Part shown: piece after piece, positions 57,452 through 64,000 of the stretch
How the letters are laid out: every line of letters starts with the position of its first letter
Position numbering within the stretch: position 1 is the stretch's first letter
Origin: Vreelandella jeotgali Hwa
GTDB lineage: Bacteria; Pseudomonadota; Gammaproteobacteria; Pseudomonadales; Halomonadaceae
NCBI RefSeq assembly: GCF_000334215.1
Contig: NZ_AMQY01000014.1
Span: forward strand, 372,001 to 436,000
Direction of reading: 5' to 3'
DNA length: 64,000 nt
Made by a program: the position numbers and the translations under genes
The notes under the pieces: model-generated
Told to the model about the DNA's origin: nothing
What the model saw: only the letters and a program-made list of their open reading frames with translations
Database searches by the model: none

Positions 57452-58732
57452 TCAAGTTTCGGCGGCGCTGGCTTCAAGGGCTTGATCCAGATCGGCTATC
57501 AGGTCATCCAGGTGTTCAATGCCGATCGACAGACGCACCATGTCGGGCGTCACGCCGGCCTTCTCCAACTCTTCCGGGTTCAGCTGGCGGTGGGTGGTCG
57601 AGGCGGGGATCGACGAGCAGCTTTTGGCATCGCCGATATTGACCAGGCGCAGAATCAGCGCCAGCGCATCATAAAAGCGTTCGGCAGCGGCCTGACCGCC
57701 CTTGATGCCGAAACTCAGAATGCCCGAGGCCTGGCCGTTCATGTAGTGTTTTGCCAGCGCATGGTCGGGATGGCTGTCGAGCCCGGCATACTGTACCCAG
57801 CTGACCCGGGAATGCGTCTCCAGGTATCGGGCAATCGCCAGGGTGTTGGCGCAGATACGCTCGATGCGCAGCGCCAGGGTTTCCAGCCCCTGCAGCAGGT
57901 TCCACGCCGCCTGCGCCGAGAGAGCCGCGCCCATGTTGCGCAGCGGCACCACCCGGGCGCGGGTAATGAAGGCGGCGGCACCCACGTCATGGGTGTAGCT
58001 GATGCCGTGATAGGACGCATCAGGCTCGTTGAGCAGCGGGAAGCGCGCGGCATGCGTCGCCCAGGGGAAGCGCCCGGAATCGACAATGATGCCGCCCAGG
58101 GTTGTGCCATGGCCGCCGATGTACTTGGTGGCCGAATGCACGATAATATCCGCGCCGCTTTTGATCGGACGCCAGAGAAACGGCGTTGCCGTGGTGTTAT
58201 CGACCATGACCGGCACGCCGTGCCGGTGTGCCACCTCGGCCAGACGCGCAACGTCGACCACACCTCCCGAGGGGTTGCCCACGCTTTCACAGAAGACGGC
58301 CCGGGTACGGCCGTCGATCAGCCGCTCGATCGCGTCGGGGTCCGACTTGTCGGCAAAGCGCACCTCGATACCCTGCCGCGGCAGCGTGTGGGCGAAGAGG
58401 TTATAGGTGCCGCCGTAGAGCTCGCTGATGGAAACGATATTGTCACCCGCTTCGGCGAGCGTCTGGATGGCGGTGGTGATCGCGCTCATGCCCGATGCCA
58501 GAGCCAGGCCGGCGATGCCCCCTTCGAGTTCGGCCACACGCTGTTCCAACACGCCGCAGGTGGGATTCATGATGCGGGTGTAGATGTTGCCTTCTTCCTT
58601 GAGGTCAAACAGGTCAGCAGCGTGCCGAGCGCTGTCAAAGCTGTAGGACGTGGTCTGGTGTATAGGCACGGCAACGGCATTCTGGTTATCCGGCGTGTAG
58701 CCGTGGTGGAGCGCAACGGTCTCGGGTTTCAT
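57452..58732 (-). CDS. metY: O-acetylhomoserine sulfhydrylase/aminocarboxypropyltransferase
   Basis: MetY makes homocysteine from O-acetylhomoserine and sulfide using PLP. The 426-residue protein has TTSYSFDSARHAADLFDLKEEGNIYTRIMNPTCGVLEQRVAELEGG, SELYGGTYNLF, VDNTTATPFLWRPIKSGADI, the PLP lysine in HSATKYIGGHGTTLGG, and the end VRLSIGIEHLDDLIADLDQAL. Length is typical. It feeds MetH (13069-16767). A MITE-like element lies 51 bp upstream of its start, within the region shared with sulP. Confidence 0.95.
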   Translation of the reverse strand: MKPETVALHHGYTPDNQNAVAVPIHQTTSYSFDSARHAADLFDLKEEGNIYTRIMNPTCGVLEQRVAELEGGIAGLALASGMSAITTAIQTLAEAGDNIVSISELYGGTYNLFAHTLPRQGIEVRFADKSDPDAIERLIDGRTRAVFCESVGNPSGGVVDVARLAEVAHRHGVPVMVDNTTATPFLWRPIKSGADIIVHSATKYIGGHGTTLGGIIVDSGRFPWATHAARFPLLNEPDASYHGISYTHDVGAAAFITRARVVPLRNMGAALSAQAAWNLLQGLETLALRIERICANTLAIARYLETHSRVSWVQYAGLDSHPDHALAKHYMNGQASGILSFGIKGGQAAAERFYDALALILRLVNIGDAKSCSSIPASTTHRQLNPEELEKAGVTPDMVRLSIGIEHLDDLIADLDQALEASAAET

Positions 58733-58783
58733 GTTATATCCTTGAACTCAGCCAAAAGCGGTTACTTATGCTTTACAATACTA

Positions 58784-59047
58784 GGGCCTGTTGACGTTTC
58801 CTCGCAAACCGCGTTGCTGCGCCAAAGGATGTCAGGCAAGGCGCGAAACGCCGGTCATGGTGGTGCCCTTACCCAGTTTCGCAACGCGGCATGACGTTCA
58901 TTGGCGCGCAACCCGAAGGGACAGGGTCCTCCGGGCACAGCACGGCGTTGTTCGTCGCTCATTGGGAACGACCCAACGACGCTCCTCACGCCTTGTTCTG
59001 CCCCCGGAGGACTTCTGTCGCGGCTGTGGGGAAACGTCAACAGGCCC
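58784..59047. mobile_element. MITE-like element copy 2 (264 bp)
   Basis: Same length as copy 1 (41624-41887), with four substitutions, two in the middle and two near the right end. The left end gggcctgttgacgtttcc is matched at the right end over 18 bp; one base next to this is changed. TA flanks both sides (58782-58783 and 59048-59049). It lies between the divergent metY and sulP genes, leaving 51 and 87 bp to their start codons. No transposase is encoded. Confidence 0.85.
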
Positions 59048-59134
59048 TAATCCAGCACGGCAGTCGGGGCCAATGTGCCCGTAGTCCGGTGACCCTGCCC
59101 CGCAACAACGCCAAGGACGTAAACGGCTAACCCA

Positions 59135-60847
59135 ATGTGGCACAACAAACTACCGCTGATGAGCTGGCTGCCGCAGTATACCCGGCAGCTTCTGGGCGCC
59201 GATGTTCTCGCCGGCATGATCGTGACCGTGATGGTCATTCCGCAGTCGCTGGCCTATGCGCTGCTGGCCGGACTGCCGGCGGTGGTCGGGCTCTATGCCA
59301 GCATTCTGCCGCAGCTGGTATACAGCATTTTCGGTACCAGCCGCACCCTGGCCGTGGGCCCCGTGGCCATTATCGCGCTGATGACCGGCGCAGCGCTGTC
59401 GAACGTTGCCGCGCCGGGAAGCGCCGAATATCTTGAAGCCGCCTGGGTGCTGGCGCTGCTCTCGGGGGGCATTCTGGTGGCCATGGGCATGCTGAAAATG
59501 GGGTTTTTCAGCAACTTTCTCAGCCATCCGGTGATCTCGGGCTTTCTTACCGCCTCGGGTCTGCTGATCGCTGCGAGCCAGCTCGGCGGACTGCTGGGCA
59601 TCCCCAGCGGCGGCTTTACCCTGTTTGAGCGCCTGTCGTCGCTGTGGGCCGGCCTGCCCGATATCCACCCGGCCACCCTGCTGATGAGCCTGGGCGTGCT
59701 GGCCTTTCTGGTGGGTGTGCGCCGCCGGGGTAGCGCCCTTCTCCAGCGCTGTGGCCTGCCCGCCGCGACCGCCGGGCTGATGGCCCGAGCCGGGCCCATC
59801 GTCGCCGTGCTGGCGACCACCCTGATGACCCGGCAATGGCAGCTGCAGGACAAGGGGATCGCCATCGTGGGGAGCATTCCCGGCGGTCTGCCGCCGTTGA
59901 GCCTGCCCTGGCCGGACCCGTCGCTGTGGCACACGCTGTTGGTTCCGGCTTTTCTGATCAGCCTGGTGGGGTTTGTGGAGTCGGTCTCCATGGGTCAGAT
60001 GCTGGCAGCCAAGCGGCGACAGCGCATTGCCCCCAACCAGGAGCTGGTCGGGCTGGGCGTCGCCAACCTGGCCGCCGGCGTTTCCGGCGCCATGCCGGTA
60101 ACCGGCGGACTCTCCCGCACCGTAGCCAATCATCAGGCGGGTGCGCAAACGCCGATGGCCGGCGCTGTGGCGGCACTGGGCATCGGCCTGGTGACCTATC
60201 GGCTCACGGACTGGCTGTACTACCTGCCGGTTGCCACCCTGGCCGCGTTTATCACGGTTTCAATCCTGACGCTGGTGGATATCGCCACGCTGCGAGCCAC
60301 CTGGCGCTACTCCCGCAGCGACTTTACCGCGATGGCCATCACCATCATTCTGACCCTGTCCGAGGGGATAGAAACCGGCATCATCAGCGGCATCGGGGTC
60401 TCGCTGGCGCTTTACCTGTATCGCACCAGCCGCCCTCACAGCGCGCTGATCGGACGCGTTCCCGATACCGAGCACTTCCGTAATATCACGCGCCACAACG
60501 TGGAGACCCGCGACCACCTGGCCCTCCTGCGGATTGACGAAAGTCTCTATTTTGCCAATGCGCGCTACCTGGAAGATACGCTCTATGAGCTGGTAGCCAA
60601 CCGCCCGGCGCTGAACCATGTGGTAATCGTTTGCTCGGCCGTCAACCTCATCGACGCTTCGGCGCTGGGGAGTCTGGAGGCGATTAACGCCCGCCTCGAG
60701 GATTCCGGCGTTACCCTCAACCTGGCCGAAGTCAAGGGGCCGGTCATGGACCGCCTGAAGCGCAGCGATTTTCCCGACCAGCTCACCGGGCGGATTTTCC
60801 TCAGTACCTATGCCGCCTGGCAGACGCTGGCCCGCCCTGCCGATTGA
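59135..60847 (+). CDS. SulP-family anion transporter with STAS domain
   Basis: The 570-residue protein has about 12-14 helices, with the SulP signature DVLAGMIVTVMVIPQSLAYALLAGLPAVVGLYASILPQLVYSIFGTSRTLAVGPVAI. A cytoplasmic STAS domain follows (about 445-560: LLRIDESLYFANARYLEDTLYELV, HVVIVCSAVNLIDASALGSLEAINARLEDSGV). Members carry sulfate, bicarbonate or other anions. Its head-to-head position with metY makes sulfate plausible but does not prove it. No terminator is clear after it; a 198-bp gap with CTTTTC-rich degenerate repeats follows. Confidence 0.92.
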   Translation: MWHNKLPLMSWLPQYTRQLLGADVLAGMIVTVMVIPQSLAYALLAGLPAVVGLYASILPQLVYSIFGTSRTLAVGPVAIIALMTGAALSNVAAPGSAEYLEAAWVLALLSGGILVAMGMLKMGFFSNFLSHPVISGFLTASGLLIAASQLGGLLGIPSGGFTLFERLSSLWAGLPDIHPATLLMSLGVLAFLVGVRRRGSALLQRCGLPAATAGLMARAGPIVAVLATTLMTRQWQLQDKGIAIVGSIPGGLPPLSLPWPDPSLWHTLLVPAFLISLVGFVESVSMGQMLAAKRRQRIAPNQELVGLGVANLAAGVSGAMPVTGGLSRTVANHQAGAQTPMAGAVAALGIGLVTYRLTDWLYYLPVATLAAFITVSILTLVDIATLRATWRYSRSDFTAMAITIILTLSEGIETGIISGIGVSLALYLYRTSRPHSALIGRVPDTEHFRNITRHNVETRDHLALLRIDESLYFANARYLEDTLYELVANRPALNHVVIVCSAVNLIDASALGSLEAINARLEDSGVTLNLAEVKGPVMDRLKRSDFPDQLTGRIFLSTYAAWQTLARPAD

Positions 60848-61045
60848 ACGGCTACCACCGGGCCGATTTGTGCCCGGCTTTTCACGCCCCGCTTTTCTCA
60901 CGCAATTTTCTCATGGTGCGCTGCGTCAACGCATCGACGCTCACGGTGTTTTGTTGAACGGGGTTCTCGAGGTGTGTTTTGGGCAGGGATTTTCGGGAGG
61001 CAGATTTTCAATGAAAAAAAGATAACGGTATAAATCTTTGCTTGC

Positions 61046-61819
61046 TTAATGGCGCTCCCGGCTCTGCGTCAGTTGCCGTTGCCACACATCCAGCAGGCTA
61101 TCCACACTGAGCGCCAGCAACGCGATAATGACCGCTCCCTGAACCACGTAGGCGGTGTTGCCGTTGACGATACCGGCAATAATCGGCTCGCCGAGGTTGC
61201 TCGCGCCGACGGTAGCGCCCAGTGCCGCCGTGGCGATGTTCACGGTGATGGAAGTACGCACGCCTGCCAGAATCACCGGCGCGGCCAGCGGCAATTCCAC
61301 GCGATACAGCCGCTGCCGTCCGGTCATGCCCATGCCCCGGGCCGTGGCGATCAGGGTGTCGTCGACGTTTTGCAGACCGGCCAGGGTATTGCGCACAATC
61401 GGCAAGAGCCCGTAGAGCACCAGCGCACAGACAATCGGCAGCGTGCCAAAGCCCAGAACCGGCACCGCCAGCGCCAGCACCGCTACCGGCGGGAATGTCT
61501 GCCCCAGTGAGGCGCACTGCCCCACCAGCGGCAGAAAATCGCGCCCCCGAGGGCGGGTCACGGCCACGCCCGCGGTGATACCCACAATAACGGTCAACAC
61601 CGCCGCAACGCCCACCGTCAAGGCATGGCGCCACAGCAGGGTCGTGAACGCCGTGCGCTCATAGACCACGCCGTCGGTGTCCGGGGACAGCCATTCCAGC
61701 GCCGGCGTGGCCAGCGGCATGGCCTTGACCGCAACCCCCAGCAGCACCAGCCACACTACCGGCATCAGCCAGCGTAGCGGATTCGGGTTGCCGGGCAGGC
61801 GCTGCAGATCAGGACTCAT
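61046..61819 (-). CDS. Osmolyte (glycine-betaine-type) ABC permease, YehW/OsmW-like
   Basis: The 257-residue permease has about six helices and the loop VDDTLIATARGMGMTGRQRLYRVELPLAAPVILAGVRTSITVNIATAALGATVGASNLGEPIIAGI, typical of OpuC/OsmW-type permeases. It is the last gene of a permease-ATPase-permease set in the order of E. coli yehYXW. The ATG at 61819 overlaps the ATPase end by 11 bp; a longer reading lies in the ATPase gene. Confidence 0.9.
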   Translation of the reverse strand: MSPDLQRLPGNPNPLRWLMPVVWLVLLGVAVKAMPLATPALEWLSPDTDGVVYERTAFTTLLWRHALTVGVAAVLTVIVGITAGVAVTRPRGRDFLPLVGQCASLGQTFPPVAVLALAVPVLGFGTLPIVCALVLYGLLPIVRNTLAGLQNVDDTLIATARGMGMTGRQRLYRVELPLAAPVILAGVRTSITVNIATAALGATVGASNLGEPIIAGIVNGNTAYVVQGAVIIALLALSVDSLLDVWQRQLTQSRERH

Positions 61820-62774
61820 GCGCCTCGCCCTCCCGGGTATGCGCCTCTTTGACCAGCTTGCGCAGCGATAGCTCGCCCACGGGCATGTCGTTGGTATCGA
61901 CCACGGTGACACGCTCGCTGTGGTCGCGCAGCATCACCGACAGTGTCTGGCGCAGGGTATAGCCGTCGGGTACCCGGGACTGGGCGGGCAGCGTCGGCCC
62001 CAGCGGCGCCATGTGATCGCGCACCCGGGTCAGCGCTGCCTGTTTCAGCCCGCGTTCGAGCCCGCCCAGCAGGGAATCCACGTAGTCGTTGGCGGGTTTC
62101 TGCAACAGCGCCAGGGGGCTGCCCTGCTGTACGATCGCGCCCTCGCGCATGACCACAAGGTGATCGGCCAGGCGCAGGGCTTCGTCCATGTCGTGCGTAA
62201 CCAGCACCACGGTCTTGTGCAGACGCGCCTGGAGTCGTGCCAGCATGGTCTGGAGCTGGCCCCGGGTAATCGGGTCCAGCGCCCCGAAGGGTTCATCCAT
62301 CAACAGAATGTCAGGGTCGGCGGCCAGCGCCCTGGCGACCCCGACGCGCTGCGCCTGGCCGCCGGACAGCTCGCCGGGATACTTATGCGCAAACTCGGCC
62401 ACGGGCAGGTGCAGAAAGTGCATCAGCTCTTCAACGCGCTGATGCACCCGGGTGGCCGGCCACTTCAACAGCTTCGGCACGGTGGCAATGTTGCGCATGA
62501 CGTTCCAGTGGGGAAACAGCCCGGTCTCCTGAATGGCGTAGCCGATGCGCCGGCGCAGTTTGACCGGGTCGTAGTCCTGGATGGCCTGATCATCCAACAG
62601 GATATCGCCACGACTCTGTTCCGTCAGGCGATTGATCATGCGCAGCGTGGAGGACTTGCCGCAGCCGGAGGCCCCCACCAGCGCGCAGAATTTTCCCCGG
62701 GGCACGCTGAAACTGATGTCGTCGACGGCCTGCACATCGCCGAAATCCTTCGAGACGTTGCGTAACTCGATCAT
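61809..62774 (-). CDS. Osmolyte ABC transporter ATPase with CBS-like tail, YehX/OsmV-like
   Basis: The 321-residue protein has Walker A GASGCGKSSTLRMIN, signature LSGGQAQRVGVARA, Walker B ILLMDEPFGALD and H-loop VTHDMDEAL. The Q-loop region reads IGYAIQETGLFPHWNVMRNI, a form characteristic of OpuCA/ProV-type osmolyte ATPases. The C-terminal 80 residues (DGYTLRQTLSVMLRDHSERVTVVDTNDMPVGELSLRKLV) resemble one CBS domain, which in related proteins senses ionic strength. It is coupled to both permease genes by overlaps. Confidence 0.93.
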   Translation of the reverse strand: MIELRNVSKDFGDVQAVDDISFSVPRGKFCALVGASGCGKSSTLRMINRLTEQSRGDILLDDQAIQDYDPVKLRRRIGYAIQETGLFPHWNVMRNIATVPKLLKWPATRVHQRVEELMHFLHLPVAEFAHKYPGELSGGQAQRVGVARALAADPDILLMDEPFGALDPITRGQLQTMLARLQARLHKTVVLVTHDMDEALRLADHLVVMREGAIVQQGSPLALLQKPANDYVDSLLGGLERGLKQAALTRVRDHMAPLGPTLPAQSRVPDGYTLRQTLSVMLRDHSERVTVVDTNDMPVGELSLRKLVKEAHTREGEAHES

Positions 62775-63988
62775 GCCCTGTCTCCCTGGCGGGTTGAATC
62801 TCCGTGGCGCAGCCTGGCGGCCAGGGTGCCGAGTGCCGTGTCGGCCACAAACGCCATGACAATAATCGGCAGTGCCCCCAGCAGCACCATGCTCATGGCG
62901 GACTGACCGAGCCCCTGAAAAATCAGGGTTCCCAGCCCGCCGGCGCCGATCAGCGCGGCCACCGCGGTCAGGCCGATGGCCTGTACCGTGGTGATCCGCA
63001 GCCCTTCCAACAGGATGGGCAGGGCCAACGGCAGGCGGACCAGCAGAAAACGCTGAGCAGGACGCATCCCCATGCCCCGAGCAGCATCCAACGCCGCCGG
63101 GCTGACCGCTTCCAGCGCCACATGCGTATTGCGCACCATGGGCAGCAGGCTGTAGGCCACCAGCGCGATGAGCGCAGGCGTCCAGCCAATGCCCTGCACG
63201 CCGATGGCCGCCAGCGCGTCAAATCGCGCCGACAGCCAGGCAAGCGGCGCCAGCAACAGCCCGAACAGCGCCAGGCTGGGAATGGTCTGAAAAAAGTTGA
63301 GAATCGCAAAGGCTGTGGTCCGGCCGGCCGCAAAGCGACGAATCAGCATGGCAATCGCAACCCCCAGTACCGTGCTGAGGGTGACCGCGATGCCCACCAG
63401 CGCCAGGTGCTCGACCAGCGCGCGATAAAAGGCGTCATGGCGCGCCTGAAACTCCTGCACCAGCGCCAGCCGGTCCAGCCAGAACGCCGCACACAGCCAC
63501 CATACGCCGACGATGGGCAGAAGCATCAGCAACAGCCAGCCCCGGGCCAGCTGCATGCGCAGGCGCAGCTCCACCAGGCAGAGCATCAGCATGAACAGCA
63601 GCACCCACAGCGCCGGGCCAATTCCCAGCCGTGCCTGGGCCACGCCGGGCTCTATCAGCCGGAAAGCAGCCAGCATCATGGCAAACGGGATCAACGCCAG
63701 CAGCAGCCCGCTCACGGTCAACAAGGCCGGATAGCGGTAACGCCCCGGGTAGGCGGCAAGCCCCGTCATGGCCCCCAGCAGCAAGAGCGCCAGCGCCGCG
63801 CCCGGTATGCCTGTCGCGCCCCACAGCGAATAGCCGGTGGGAGCGGCAATGCGATTGGGCGCCACGCTGACCACGTCCAGCCCCGCAAGCGTTGCCAACA
63901 TGGCCACGGCCAGACACAGCAGGACCGGGTTGGGTTGCCACGGACGCCAGCGTGCGGATTGCAGGGGAAGAGCATCCATCAAGGCCAT
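62771..63988 (-). CDS. Osmolyte ABC permease with extended N-terminus, YehY/OsmY-type
   Basis: The 405-residue protein has extra N-terminal helices (about 20-170) before a permease core: LSTVLGVAIAMLIRRF, AILNFFQTIPSLALFGLLLAPL, SPAALDAARGMGMRPAQRFLLVRLPLALPILLEGLRITTVQAIGLTAVAALIGAGGLGTLIFQGL. Length and layout match E. coli YehY. The gene for the periplasmic binding protein (YehZ/OsmF) is not in the window and may lie just beyond 64000. The ATG at 63988 is used; a second ATG is four codons in. It overlaps the ATPase gene by four bases. Confidence 0.9.
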   Translation of the reverse strand: MALMDALPLQSARWRPWQPNPVLLCLAVAMLATLAGLDVVSVAPNRIAAPTGYSLWGATGIPGAALALLLLGAMTGLAAYPGRYRYPALLTVSGLLLALIPFAMMLAAFRLIEPGVAQARLGIGPALWVLLFMLMLCLVELRLRMQLARGWLLLMLLPIVGVWWLCAAFWLDRLALVQEFQARHDAFYRALVEHLALVGIAVTLSTVLGVAIAMLIRRFAAGRTTAFAILNFFQTIPSLALFGLLLAPLAWLSARFDALAAIGVQGIGWTPALIALVAYSLLPMVRNTHVALEAVSPAALDAARGMGMRPAQRFLLVRLPLALPILLEGLRITTVQAIGLTAVAALIGAGGLGTLIFQGLGQSAMSMVLLGALPIIVMAFVADTALGTLAARLRHGDSTRQGDRA

Positions 63989-64000
63989 GGATCAAGGGTC

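Overview
The window looks like chromosomal DNA of a GC-rich gammaproteobacterium, most likely a halophile of the Halomonadaceae (Halomonas or a close relative). This is an inference from several signs: high GC with G/C-rich third codon positions; a Pseudomonas-like block dnaQ-rnhA-methyltransferase-gloB-mltD-yejABEF; an E. coli-like block tusEBCD-yccA-tRNA-Ser; and many osmotic and ion-handling genes (CPA1 K+/H+ antiporter, OsmYXW-type osmolyte importer, SulP permease). Genes are densely packed, and many overlap at ATGA, TGATG or GTGA junctions. No phage, plasmid backbone, CRISPR array or rRNA operon is visible.

Layout. 1-3.5 kb: a three-gene unit of RimB-like protease lipoprotein, transglutaminase-7TM membrane protein and ATP-grasp ligase. 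3.6-5.5 kb: hisI, yidD, a DUF938 methyltransferase and sufE. 5.6-8.1 kb: a divergent pair of tyrosine recombinase and KfrA-like coiled-coil DNA-binding protein around an AT-rich, palindrome-bearing spacer. 8.2-21.8 kb: an Aer-like chemoreceptor, mntH with a 24-codon leader ORF, nfuA, metH, a MATE pump, an Smr protein, wrbA and a cytochrome c'/b561 pair. 21.9-23.0 kb: an IS30-family insertion sequence. 23.2-31.5 kb: azlCD, pdxH, a Pat-type protein acetyltransferase divergent from an HDAC-family deacetylase, tusDCB/tusE, yccA and tRNA-Ser(UGA). 31.6-43 kb: K+/H+ antiporter, orphan NMT1-like binding protein, DEDDh-GIY-YIG nuclease, esterase, yhhQ with a structured leader, ArsR regulator, sohB, SCP2 protein, nudC, dnaQ, rnhA and a methyltransferase. 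43-53 kb: gloB, mltD, the yejABEF peptide importer and ycaO. 53-64 kb: rsuA, an omega-amidase-like hydrolase, rarD, an inverted-topology chemoreceptor, metY, sulP and an osmolyte ABC transporter (permease-ATPase-permease).

The most notable non-gene structures are two 264-bp elements, 41624-41887 and 58784-59047. They differ at only four positions, have near-identical terminal inverted repeats (gggcctgttgacgtttcc) and are flanked by TA; they look like a non-autonomous MITE. One sits exactly in the rnhA stop codon and splits the rnhA-dnaQ pair. The other sits between the divergent sulfur genes metY and sulP. Short tandem repeats with an 8-15 bp period also recur in several intergenic gaps, twice starting at a stop codon. 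The best candidates for an undescribed system are the recombinase/KfrA pair with its dyad spacer and the protease/transglutaminase-7TM/ATP-grasp trio. The second is a known conserved neighbourhood whose product, to my knowledge, is not settled.
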